A stretch of DNA of 64,000 nt, taken from positions 29,932,501-29,996,500 of the forward strand of contig JAIVEN010000011.1 in NCBI GenBank assembly GCA_026686845.1. The letters are read 5' to 3'. A program made the position numbers and the translations under genes. Positions 23,719 through 34,448 of this stretch are shown here, piece after piece. This DNA comes from Adenanthera pavonina (Eukaryota > Streptophyta > Magnoliopsida > Fabales > Fabaceae). How positions within the stretch are numbered: the stretch's first letter is position 1; each line of letters begins with the position of its first letter. The notes under the pieces are model-generated. The model saw only the letters and a program-made list of their open reading frames with translations. It did no database searches and was not told where the DNA came from.

Positions 23719-24150
23719 TTGGAGTTTGATACTAGAGATCATGTGTTTTTGAAGGTCACTCCTACTACTGGTGTTGGAAGATCGATTCGAGCAAAGAAGC
23801 TCACTCCGCTGTACAGGGGTCCATACCAAATTCTGGAACGAATAGGGCCAATAGTGTATCGAGTAACGCTACCGCCTAATCTTGCTGGATTGCACTATGT
23901 TTTCCACATGTCTCAACTCAAGAAGTATCATTTGGATCTGTCTCATATAATTGATGATGAGGCAGTTCAAGTGCGAGAGGATCTGACTTTTGAGGTCATG
24001 TCATTTCAAATTTTTTATGTGAAGGAAAGGCGGTTGAGGAATAAGACCATTAAGTTGATAAAGGTCCTATGGAGCAGCTTGACAGCTAATGATGTCACGT
24101 GGGAGACAGAAGAATCCATGCGAAGAAGGTATCCAGAGATCTTTGCTTGA
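23719..24150 (+). pseudogene. Integrase C-terminus with chromodomain-like segment
   Basis: VFLKVTPTTGVGR and LTPLYRGPYQILERIGPIVY form the SH3-like GPF/Y-type module. LRNKTIKLIKVLWSSLTAND, VTWETEESMRRRYPEIFA and a TGA stop at 24148-24150 resemble the C-terminal chromodomain of the Tekay/Del chromovirus clade, which in this family steers insertion to heterochromatin. This 143-codon piece has no internal stop. Confidence 0.82.
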
Positions 24151-24185
24151 GGTAAGAGTTGAAATTTCGAGGACGAAATTTTTAT

Positions 24186-24198
24186 AAGGAGGTGAGAG
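24186..24198 (+). other. Polypurine tract
   Basis: AAGGAGGTGAGAG lies directly before the 3' LTR and after the conserved TTTCGAGGACGAAATTTTTA phrase found at the end of many plant gypsy internal regions. Confidence 0.75.
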
Positions 24199-24477
24199 TG
24201 TAACACCCCTCATGACTTTATTTTGACATTGTATGCATAACCAGAGAAAATACGATGGAGGAAAGCTCAAGTGGAGGAAAATAAGGCTCCATGCCGCGGC
24301 TTGAAGTAGGGCCACCGCAGCAAGAGCAAGTCCAATAGTGTTTTCTGGCTGAAACTGGTGGAGCCGTAGCGAGTGTCGAGTTTCTGGTTTAAATTAGAAA
24401 CATTTCAAACGAACAGAAAGAAAGAAACGAAGGGGACCTTTATCAAGTCTGGAGGTATTTGGAAGTAGGGTATTATA
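24199..24477 (+). repeat. 3' LTR, internally deleted (279 bp)
   Basis: Starts TGTAACACCCC and runs in parallel with the 5' LTR up to AAGAAACGAAGGGG. It then jumps about 2.2 kb, relative to the 5' LTR, to TCAAGTCTGGAGG and ends GGGTATTATA, a worn form of GGGTGTTACA. The ends match the 5' LTR, so this is a deletion rather than a different element. Confidence 0.88.
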
Positions 24478-24893
24478 GCATGAACTCTAAGAATTTGGGA
24501 TAGATGTGATAATGATCAGTCGCACTAAATCCATGAATACGAACTCTCTTAAAAATCATTTGTGCCAAATTTGTTATGCTTCAGGTTGATCAAGACTATA
24601 CTGTGAGATCATTCCACATAAAGACATCCGGCCATGGATTCTCATATTCGTAAGTACTACATCGAGTGTTTTTCCCCCGACGTTATCAAAGTAAATGTCA
24701 ATGCCTTCTGGGAACGACCTGATTTGGAAATCCATGTCTATTGGCTTCTAGGGTACATTATTGTAAGCGGTGAAGTATTTCAAATTCCTAGGTCTAAGAT
24801 AATACTATCAGATACTGACCTTTTTACTGCTGCATCCAGATCAGGCTCTTCCTTGTAGTTAAAAGCTTCATCATATCTTAATTTATTTTTCAA
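24478..24893 (-). pseudogene. DBR pseudogene, exon 5 and partial exon 4 (right of the LTR element)
   Basis: Minus-strand continuation of the split pseudogene: most of exon 5 (24478-24718, acceptor CAG before GTCGTTCCC), the last intron, and exon 4 from its donor at 24820 to about 24893, where homology stops. Exons 1-3 are absent. Besides the gypsy insertion it has a one-base deletion near 24578 in the GAAGGCATA stretch that shifts the frame. The conserved stretches GIDIYFDNVGGKTLDVVL and CGMISQYSLDQ are still readable. Confidence 0.85.
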
Positions 24894-24998
24894 CTAGGTA
24901 TATGTTAGAGGAATTTGGTTTGGTTTAATTTCTTACTTGTTATGTCTTCAAATCTATTATATATATATATATATATATATAACTTCCAAAGCTTGATT

Positions 24999-25190
24999 TT
25001 TGTTGCGTCACCACAACAACTAATTCAAGTTTAAAAATTCTTATATGGAGTGTCTAGGTGACACACTTGAGATGTCACTTAAATACTCCCTAATTCATTT
25101 TCATTGAAATGCAATAATCATTTCTCTTTATTGTGAGACCTTTAATATTATAAAGAAACTAAAAAATGATCCATGCAATGCACGTATTGA
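24999..25190. repeat. Direct repeat R, copy 1, with worn Helitron-like end
   Basis: About 165 bases from TTTGTTGCGTCACC to AATATTATAAAGAAACTA match 27139-27300 closely. Copy 1 is followed by a decayed hairpin region (ATCCATGCAATGCACG) in the place where copy 2 has the clean Helitron terminus. Confidence 0.7.
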
Positions 25191-25199
25191 TCCTATAAT

Positions 25200-25822
25200 A
25201 ATGAAAAATATTACAATTTTCATTCGATTATAACACAAAGATGACAAAAATTAAGTATTCATTATTATATATATATATATAGTTCACTTATTCAAAATAT
25301 ACTAAGTTATTTAATACTTCTTTATATACTACATTTGAAGTCATGTCTATTGTTCTCCTTCTAAATCAAGTATTAACATTTTAAGTCCATGCTTACTTCA
25401 AAGTCAGGATACAGCAGCATATAACAAACTATATGTGTGAATAAAACCCTAGGAAGGTATGTATAGGCCAACATTCTATAAATTCAATTTGTCCCTGACT
25501 CTTAATAATAATTACAGTAAATGCCAAATATATTAAAAATTGTTTTTTGTACATGTTTAGTGGAGCTTTGAATCAGAGAGCGTTATAGAAATTGAGGAAT
25601 AAACACTTTTAACCTTTCATTAACTTCCACTATTACTTCTACTTCAATGATATGCATTGACCTAAAAAACATTTTTCATTAGCAAGATAGGAGCAACAAC
25701 TATCAAATATAGACATAGAGTTAATTGAGTAAAGATCATGATCTAATGAATTGATATAATTAATATAACTCATGAAATTAAATTAAGAAACACTCTCCAA
25801 TTAAATCATAAATGATAATTTT
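25200..25822. other. AT-rich intergenic DNA, no gene seen
   Basis: No coding frame or clear element; a TA microsatellite lies near 25266-25280. Confidence 0.4.
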
Positions 25823-26103
25823 AACCATCAATAAAATAGACGATAAAGTGTTTTATGAAAATTAGGTATTAATGAAATTTTTCCTATTTGGAAATTGATT
25901 ATTTCATATATACTAATAACCGATAAAGTTATAATTTAAGAGTGTGAGAGGTATGATCATCAATAAAATAAACAATAAAGTACTTTATGATTATATAGTG
26001 AAATTGAATTAGGTATTCATGAAAATTTTCCTATTTGGAATCTAATTATTTCATATCTACTAATAGCCGATAAAGTTATAATTTGAGAATGTGAGAGGTA
26101 TTT
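25823..26103 (+). repeat. Tandem duplication, two units of about 135-145 bp
   Basis: Unit 1 (25823-25955) and unit 2 (25957-26101) each run from ATCAATAAAATA through TTTTCCTATTTGGAA and CCGATAAAGTTATAATTT to TGTGAGAGGTAT. Unit 2 has a short extra segment. There is no coding capacity. Confidence 0.75.
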
Positions 26104-27138
26104 ATTAATTTAAAGGTAACTAAATTTAAAATTTATCTTTGCAATTTTTTCAGTTATAACATTCAAACTAATTAGGCAATTTCTTTGGTTATAATAACTT
26201 AGATATTTGACATTTAAAATTCAAGACGGAATAAAGATTTCGATTGAAAATAGTTATCAATATATCCTCCCTATCAATTAACATCAATTATTTGAGATCA
26301 ACTAACAATAATTGAAAATTTATCGAAAAGTTTAAAATAATTGATATAATTGATGCGTATGTTTAAAGGAAGATTTTTCTTTTTCCTTCTTATATAATGT
26401 TATTTGTTTGTTATTATATAATCAAATTATATACTTATATTGATTTGTTGTTATATACTGTTTGTTAGAAGCAAGCAAACTACTCCATATGAATATAAAA
26501 TCGGCCTCAATGCAAACAAAAACATAACTATCAAATGTGAATTAAACAAATGATATTATATACTTGATATCAATACCCTCCCCATCACTTCTTCATAAAA
26601 TTTATCAATTAAGAATTAAAAAATTAATTGCAAGAAAATTTCATTGATTATATTACTAAATTGATTTTTTCGCCTACATAAAAATATTAAGTTCGTAAAA
26701 AAATTTTAATACAAAACATATTATATGTATTAAATGTTATCAGAAAAATATTATATGTATTAAACAAGAATTTTGTCACATAATAAATATTATTTATTAG
26801 AATTTAACACCAACTTTAAATCTGGGAATGACTAAGCAATTTAAGGGAGGTCATAATTTAATCCAAAAATTATTAATTTAAATTTAATAATTCTTCATGG
26901 TCATTTTGATTGGATAATTTATCATTAGAAAAGATTTAATATTGATTGATTATAACTCATAACAAATTTCAAATTTGATTAAATTCAGTAACACATTTTT
27001 TATTAAAAAAATTATGATCATGTTTATAATTTGCATGGAAGGATTATCATTCGTACTCTCAAAAAGAAATATTATATTTTGTGATCATGTCTATAATCCC
27101 AAAATTAACTTACAATCACCAAATTCTTTATTTGATTT
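26104..27138. other. AT-rich intergenic DNA, no gene seen
   Basis: Very AT-rich; the only longer open frame (26975-27283) runs into repeat R and has no recognisable family. Confidence 0.4.
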
Positions 27139-27300
27139 TTGTTGCGTCACCCCAACAACTAATTCAAGTTTAAAAATTCTTATATGGAGTGTCAACGTGA
27201 CACTTGAGGTGTCAATTAAATACTCTCTAATTCAATTGTCATTGAAATGCTATAATTATTTCTCTTTATTGTGGGACCTTTAATATTATAAAGCAACTAG
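27139..27300. repeat. Direct repeat R, copy 2
   Basis: Second copy of the 24999 repeat, ending at the CTAG where Helitron A terminates. Lying just outside the 3' end of Helitron A, in the same orientation, it may be host sequence or the 5' end of a third Helitron. Confidence 0.65.
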
Positions 27301-27308
27301 TAAGTAAC

Positions 27309-27323
27309 CCGTGCGTTGCACGG
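27309..27323 (-). other. 3'-terminal hairpin of Helitron A
   Basis: CCGTGC GTT GCACGG, a perfect six-base stem with a three-base loop, lies 8 bases from the terminal CTAG. Confidence 0.8.
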
Positions 27324-27449
27324 AATATTCTTGTTTAATAATTTATTATTTTATTAAATAAAATCTACAGCATATATTAAATGTGAACTTAAAGTATATT
27401 ATTGTAAAATATGACTTATTATTGCACATTAATATGTGTTATTTATTTC

Positions 27450-28230
27450 ATCTATGACAGACAATATCAGGGCCAAACCCTCTATTTGAAATAAGATGTG
27501 TCATCAAGATAGTCAAGAAAATTAGAATATATGATTCAACTATGCATTTTATAGAATAACTTGAATAAATTAATATATATTATAGAATCATGATATTTAC
27601 CTTTCTCCTTTATTGCTAAGCATAATTGTTCCATCTCCTATATAAATGATTACTACATTAAAATCCTTTATCTCTCTATTCATTCCCATCAAATTTGTCA
27701 GAAGAGGCGGCCTCATTTTATTTTAGAAGTCAAAAGCTTGCAATTTTTCCTTATGTATGATTAGGTAATAAATGGAAAAACCAAATAGTCTTGTGAAACC
27801 CTTGGAATATAATTAGACGTTGGTGAAAATCACTCCCCAAAAACAATAACTTCTCGATAGCTCAGTTAATGTATTAGTACAACATTCTTCACACTTTGAT
27901 CAAGAGCTTAAAAAAAATACATGCTTGTTATAAGTGCATCATCTTATATAATGAGTGATGTATTAACTAATAACTTAGCCAAATAATTATACTGATTTAT
28001 GTTGCATATTGAATGAGCATTTATCAATATAGGTAGGTAAAATTGAGATTGTATATGTCATTCTTCCTCCAAGTAGTAGTAATGAGTTTATGCCACTTGA
28101 AGCAACATCTAAAGTATTCCAAATATATGTCTTACCTATGCCTTCTTATCCATACAAGAGAAAACTCGGTCATTGCAAAAGTCAACAAATGCAAATACTA
28201 CATAAATCTTTTACTATTCACATGTCTGAG
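27450..28230 (-). pseudogene. PIF1-type helicase remnant of Helitron A
   Basis: The helicase half of a plant Helitron Rep/Hel protein, read on the minus strand in decayed frames. Walker A region: a stop-bearing GY-like segment, then GIGKTYIWNTL (about 28113-28145). Next come VASSGINSLLLLGGR (about 28058-28106), LAKLLVNTSLII, a stop and DDAL (the DEAP-like Walker B region, Trp lost to a stop, about 27930-27985), FFKALDQSVKNV (about 27880-27915), REVIVFGE with IPRVSQDY (about 27780-27850), YIGDGTI (about 27610-27640) and ILSVIDEINN (about 27450-27480). This is the known motif order of the family. The stretch normally found between NTL and VASSG is deleted. It is certainly non-functional. Confidence 0.75.
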
Positions 28231-28702
28231 TTTTTTGAAACCTGGGCATTTTCCTAAACTTCAATTGAGGGCTTTAGAAAAAAACTTGATTCGGTTAGCT
28301 TGGTGTCCAGCCCAGCCTAGTGCCTTGGCCCAACCATACTCAACTCGACATCTTTATCTTTTACCTGTTTTTACTTTGACTCAGTTGGGCTCAACTCAAA
28401 GTGACCAGATAGAATTGGAACAACTAAATCATGAGGTGTGATGAACTCTTACATATTTGTCAAAAGGACCTCAAACCATTATCTCATATGATGAATTAAT
28501 TCAATATTTATTGTCACCAGGAAGTCTTATAATTTAAAATATATTATTACCTTAAAACTATTAAATTAATTCAACACTTATTTAATTACTAAAAATATTT
28601 AATTCTACCTAATTTCTGATTTTAAAATTTTTTAAAGTTGATGGGGTCTAATTTATGGTTAATGTTAACATTTTATTCTAAAATTATTTAACTAATTTAA
28701 TA

Positions 28703-28863
28703 GGAAAAATTTCTAACGGGTGCCACAAAAATAATATATTTCTAAAATGGTATCCATGAATAACTAATACATACAGATTTCCAATTGATTCATGCAGATT
28801 TCCAACTTTGAGATACCAATTTAGATAAATGTTATTTCCACGGTATATGTTAGGAATTTTTCC
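28703..28863. mobile_element. Small Mutator-type MITE inside Helitron A (161 bp)
   Basis: Inverted tips GGAAAAATTTCTAAC and, reversed, GGAAAAATTCCTAAC. Nearly identical 9-bp flanks AATTTAATA (28694-28702) and AATTTACTA (28864-28872) fit a Mutator-type target duplication with one later change. Confidence 0.7.
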
Positions 28864-30369
28864 AATTTACTACAAAAGTAAAACTTAATTAGAAACCCTT
28901 CACCTAAAAAAAAGTTAATGAAAACACATTTATTAAAATTTAACATAAATTTTAGTTAGTCGATTCATTACAAATTCTAAATTTAATTCAAATATATTTA
29001 TTAAAGTTACCAAGTACACCTTAATTTTGAAATTAATTAGTGAATTTTTTTCTAATCCAAATTATAATTTTTTGAATTATTTATTAATATCATACCTAAA
29101 CTATATTTTCAAATTAATTTTTATAGAATCAAAATTTAGTTCAAATTAATCAAGAAATTTGATTCAAATTATATTCATAAATCATAAATTGCAATAACAT
29201 GCATTTATTATAAATTTGACCAAATTCTTAAATATGTGAATTATTTAGACAATACTTAATAAATTGAAAAGAATTAATGTTGATCCATTGTAATTTGTTA
29301 CCAAAATACTCATCTTCAGTCCATTTGGGAGGGAATTTTAGTTAGAACAACTTGGACTGAGTACAACATCAAGACATATTACTGGCATATGCACATTCAA
29401 GATTTATAACTTATACTACGTAGTCTAAGCTTAAGAATCAACTGATCAATGACTATTGTCTTACTGGGTTGAGTTGTAAAATATGACATAAAAATTAATG
29501 AGAACAAAATGGCCAATTGCCTATCATCTAGCCAAAAGTTGGTTTCAGGTTAACAATTAATTAAATTAAAAAAAAATCAGTACATGCAAGGTGTAAAGCT
29601 CATTTAAGCTCTCACATGCAAAAGAGAGATATAACAATTATGGTTTAGCATTATTGCAAGCATGCATATGCATGAATGATATGCTCGATCAAAATTAAAC
29701 ACAATCCTCCCTTGTGGATGCATGAACTTCTCATCAAGCCTACGACTTGAAAGCAAATCAATATGTATCATCCTTATCCATTATAGTTCAAAAGCCAATA
29801 CTCTTTCCAATAGTCATACCATAAGCCTTTACAAGGTGATGCATAATCTCAAGGCAAACACCATAGTATACAACATACCTTGTGAAGCTAAAAGATTTAC
29901 AACAATTTGACCAACCTTAGCAACTGTATCTATGTCCAAATAACCACATGGCTATAAGCCATCATAAATATACAATCAAAAAAGCTTCCTTTGGCATGTC
30001 AGATGATAGAACAGGAGTAACTTTATAAGAATATAAGAGAATTATTCCTAAAAATTATAGATATTATTAAATGTAATACAAACCTTGGACGATCCACTTA
30101 TGCACCTTCGACTTGGCTTCGTTGACGTTGATAATTCTATTTTCCAATCATAATGCCAACCAACTTCTCTAGTTGGCCACCCAATGTTAGAGCTAAATAC
30201 ATGGCTTATTACTATCAAAACTGCATGTTTACTGTACATACAAGACAAATATTAAGATGAATCAGATTTGATGGGAAAAATGTGACACTACATTAACCAT
30301 CATGATAAAACAATTCGTATTGGCATCCTGTAAAAATACTCCAATGAGTGAATTTAATTTTGGCAAGTT

Positions 30370-30460
30370 GTAGCCCAATGTTGTCCATAGTCAAACCATC
30401 TTTGACCTTGTATTCTCCAATTCTCTCGAAGTGGATTGATAGCATGAACAGAATCATATC
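30370..30460 (-). pseudogene. RPA-like OB-fold remnant in Helitron A
   Basis: On the minus strand the frame reads YDSVHAINPLRENWRI, then after a small shift KVK and an RLW-like stretch. INP-R-NW-I followed by (V)RVVRLW is the start of the first OB fold of plant RPA1-like proteins, which many plant Helitrons carry. Only about 25 residues can be aligned, so the call is tentative. It lies upstream of the helicase in element orientation. Confidence 0.45.
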
Positions 30461-31536
30461 AGAAAGCCATATTGTCTAGGTGTCACATGCATGTAAAATT
30501 TGAATGAGCATATGACTTACGTTCTAATCAAAAGTAAAACTTCAAGACAATGTTCACATAACAGTATCAAAGTACTATCCTGCAATAGATAATGAAACAA
30601 TAGAAAACTCAAAATAACATCCTCTGACATATTAAGAATATGAATGATGATGATATTTATACCCAAATGATAATTAAGATAATAACATCAATTCAGTACC
30701 CAACCTATGATAATGAATCGTGAATGAAAGTTAATAAGCACAAAATGTATGGTTCAGTTTAGAACCTCTTGATTTGAATTTAAATTATTTTTTATTCTTT
30801 GACATAATTTTAAATTAAAATGAGATGATCTTAGTTCAAAACACATTAGACCATATGTAATGAATTCTATAGAATAACGTTGCCGAAAATTGTGGCATGA
30901 AATTGTAATCTTGTTAAACTAGAAAACATCAAATTAAAACAAAAAAGCAATACTTTTTAAACGTAATAAATTTATATTGGAAAAAATAATGAAATATTTT
31001 TTTGTATTTCAATAAAATTCTGATTTGTCATATAAATTCTAACACAAGAATTTACATGAAGAAAGAGTAAGGCAATGAGTGAATTATTTAGCTACTTATT
31101 TTTAATAAATATATATTAATAAAAATGAATTATTTGGCAAACACATGTAACACAATAGGATTTATCTACTGTGCCACAAAACTTAAATGTAAAAATATTA
31201 AGGAGCTTGGCTTTAAAAATAATTGGGCAAAAACGTGCTAAAAAATTCATGGATATCAATATTTAAACAAATTGTACACATCACAATAAACATATATAAA
31301 AAAACAGTATTTGAAGATTTGGGATTGCATATTGATGATATATTATTGATTAAGAATTTTTAGCATATTAAAATATTGGGCAATTGAAATTTGAAAAAAA
31401 TAATAAACAAAAAGCAATCATGCTTGTTTGGCCTGAACAAAAAGTAATGATTTAAATATAATAATAAATTAATGCTAACACCAAAAAGACAACCGGTGTG
31501 AAGTTTTCCAAAGTACTGCAAGCATCCCCATTTATC

Positions 31537-31905
31537 AAAGTTCTTAGGAACCAGAAATAATCACTTATGGATTCGTGATTATATGTTAAAGTTATAAATA
31601 AAAATTATTTTTTAATAAGTATTTATACATTAAAGAAGTACTTATGAAAAAAATTAATTTTTTCTACTTATAATAATCATTTATTCTACCATAATTATTT
31701 ATTTCACTTTTCCTTCTCATTATCCACCCAATAATCACTTAAACCCCAATATCCAAGAGCATTTATTTTCTCAAAATCATTTATGGGGTGAAAATATCCA
31801 AATACAATTTATTTTTTACATAATTACTTATTCTCATAATCTATTATGAATAAACACTTATCATCATAATCACTTATACATAAGTCAATTCAAATACAAC
31901 CATAA
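31537..31905. mobile_element. Insertion in Helitron A absent from Helitron B
   Basis: Aligning A with B around CTGCAAGCAT and CCCATTTA shows about 370 extra bases in A, between AAAGTTCTTAGGAACC and ACAACCATAAATGCG. The insert holds ATAATCACTTAT-type phrases in both orientations and can fold on itself, like a MITE. Exact ends and target duplication could not be fixed. Confidence 0.45.
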
Positions 31906-32065
31906 ATGCGTTGCAAATGGTGGATCCAACCATAATTACACAAATTCATACACAGGACAAGAGGTGCTTAATATGTGTATCTACATGACTCTTAAAATTG
32001 CAACATCCTACATGGCTTCTCAATATTTTGGCATTTGTGCCTTGGGCTGCTGATTTTATTTTATA

Positions 32066-33471
32066 CTAGTAAGTGACCCGTGCGTTGCACGAGATGTTCT
32101 TGTTTAATAATTTATTATTTTATTAAATAAAATCCGTAACATGTATCAAATGTGATACTAATGTATATTATTGTAAAATATGAATTATTATTGCACATTA
32201 ATATGTGCTTGTTTATTTCATCTATGATAGACAATATCGGGGCCAAACCCTATATTTGAAATAAAATGTATCATTAAGATAGTTAAAAAAATCAGAATAT
32301 GTGATCCAACTATGTATCTTATAGGATAACTTGAATAAATTAATATATATTATAGAATCATGATATCTATCTCTCTCCTTTATTGTTAAATTATGCTATA
32401 TATTAAGAATATGAATAATGATGGTATTTATACCCAAATTATAATTAAGATAATAACATCAACTCAGTATCCATCCCGTGATAAAAAGCACAAAATACGT
32501 GGTTTAGTTTAGAACCTCTTGATTTGAAATTAAATTGTTTTTTATTCTTTGATATGATTTGATATTCAAATGAGATGATCTTAGTTCAAAACACATCAAA
32601 CCATAATGAATTCAGTAACGTTGTCAAAAATTGTGGTATGAAATTGTAATCTTAAATTGGAAAATGTCAAATTAAAACAAAAGGCGCGCCTTTTTAAATG
32701 TAATAGGTTTATGTTGGAAAAAATAATGAAATAATTTTTTTGTATTTCAAGAAAATTCTGATTTTCCATATGAAATTCTGGCACAAGAATTTATATGAAG
32801 AAAGAGCAAGGCAATGACTGAATTATTCAGCTACTTATTTTTAAAATATATATATTAATAAAAATGAATTATTTGGCAAACACATGTAACACAAAAGGAT
32901 ATATCTACTGTGCCACAAAATTTAAATGTAAAAATATTAAGGAGCTTGGCTTTAAAAATAATTGGGCAAAAAAGTGCTAAAAAAATTCATGTATATCAAT
33001 GTTTAAAAAAATTTGTACACATCACAATAAAAATATATAAAAAAAGGAATTTGAATATGCGGGATTGCAGATTGATGATATATTATTGATAAGAATTTTT
33101 AGGATATTAAAACAAAGGACAATTGAAATTTTGAATAAAACAATAAACAAAAAGCAATCATTTTTTGTTTGGCCTAAACAAAAAACAATGATTTAAATAT
33201 AATAAATTAATGCTAAAAAAACATGATAACTTTTTTTGAAGAACTGCAAGCATTCCCATTTACCATAAGCGTGTTGCAGATGTTGAGCCCAACATAATTA
33301 CCACAAATCCATCGGTAATTGCAATAAACAATACTCATGAGTCACTAATACATATGGCAAGACCTACTTAATATGTGGATCTACTTGGACTCTTAAAATT
33401 GCAGCATCCTACATGACTTCTCAATATTTCAGTTTGTGCCTTGGGCTGTTGATTATATATATATATATAGA
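32066..33471 (-). mobile_element. Helitron B, deletion derivative of A (1406 bp)
   Basis: The 3' end has the same hairpin core CGTGC GTT GCACG (32079-32091) and CTAG at 32066-32069. The 5' end begins TC at 33471-33470 (TCTATATATATA, then CAACAGCCCAAGGC). Outside bases are A (32065) and T (33472), the A|T target rule of Helitrons. Its 32093-32395 segment matches 27324-27605 of A (including the helicase trace ILSIIDEIN), and 32396-33450 matches 30625-32050 of A. B therefore lacks A's 27606-30625 block, with most of the helicase and all of the RPA-like trace. Confidence 0.75.
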
Positions 33472-34448
33472 TTAATTACCAATTACTTATTATTTACAAT
33501 TTTACATTACATTGCATCAATGATTGTTGAAATGGATCTATAAAAAAATTCAAATTTCAGCATTTATTTAATAAATTTATAAATTTCAAATTTGAAACCC
33601 ACAAAAATTCCTATCTGATAATTAATTTTTAAAAAAATCATGGATATAAAAAATAGGCATTTATTTAATAATTTTTCATTGGTATAAAAATTAAATATCT
33701 GACTTTTTAATTGAAAAACAATAAGCGCAAATATTAATAGATCAAATATTATTAAATGTAAATGTTGCTTAAGTTTTGGGATCTATAATAAAATTAACAT
33801 ACCTAATTTTCAAATTATATAATGAGAAAATTACCCTATCCATCCTATTTTATTTATTGTTATAGAAAATTTTAAACATCCTAATTTATCTCTCATCTTA
33901 TATTACCAATAAAGTATTAGTTATTATTTTACTATTTTATTATTCATTAAAAACAATGATGGGTGAAGTACAAGTCATTTTTTTAGCATTTAAGTTAAAG
34001 ATATTTTGGTAAAATGTCATTAAATTTTATAATATTTTAGATCATTTAATTATTTTATTAATCTGTGTAAAAAGTCTTAAAATGACAAATAAAATATGAT
34101 TGAAAAAATACATAATTTGAAAATTCATTAAATACTTTTACCCTTGGTTGAGAAGAGAAAATGAGAGAAGAGAAAATGCAGAGAAGAGAGAAGTAAGGGA
34201 GAGAGATTTTCTCTTCTTATACTTGGCTAAACCAGGAAAAATAGAGAGGAGCAAAAATTGACTAATTTCATAAAAAAAGTACTCCTAATATTTTTAGGGA
34301 AATATTTGCATATAATAAAACTTATTAATTTATTATTCTACCATATTATTTATATAATTTTCATAATATAATAATGAATGGAATTAAAAAATAATTTTAA
34401 CATTAATCTTAATTTATAATTATTTTGTCCAATTTTAATTTTTTTATT
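33472..34448. other. AT-rich intergenic DNA, no gene seen
   Basis: Very AT-rich with no coding frame. A purine-rich GAGAAGAGAAAA-type patch lies at about 34148-34210. Confidence 0.4.

Larger units (their letters stand above)
16893..24477 (+). mobile_element. Ty3/gypsy chromovirus LTR retrotransposon (Tekay/Del-like), inactive
   Basis: A 7.6-kb element inserted in the DBR pseudogene with a 5-bp duplication GCATG (16888-16892 and 24478-24482). It has a 5' LTR (16893-19363), a degenerate tRNA-Met primer site, a gag-protease-RT-RNase H-integrase-chromodomain frame (19511-24150), a polypurine tract and a shortened 3' LTR (24199-24477). The integrase follows RNase H (the gypsy order), and the C-terminal chromodomain-like segment places it among chromoviruses. 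The polyprotein frame holds many in-frame stops, mostly at TGG or CAA/CAG-type sites, and one frameshift near 22508. The two LTRs differ at many positions, so the insertion is old. Confidence 0.92.
27297..32065 (-). mobile_element. Helitron A, degenerate autonomous-type element
   Basis: A rolling-circle transposon on the minus strand. The 3' end reads, in element orientation, a CCGTGC/GCACGG hairpin (27309-27323, three-base loop), a short spacer, then CTAG at 27297-27300 followed by T, the canonical Helitron 3' terminus. The 5' end near 32065 (AATCAGCAGCCCAAGGC) matches the 5' end of Helitron B. It keeps ruined pieces of a PIF1-type helicase (27450-28230) and of an RPA-like protein (about 30370-30460). 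I could not find the HUH Rep motif. A Mutator-type MITE (28703-28863) and another insertion (about 31537-31905) lie inside it. Confidence 0.72.

Noticed and set aside
28043..28441. 132-codon plus-strand frame
   Set aside because: It is the complementary shadow of the minus-strand Helitron helicase remnant in its first part and shows no family of its own.
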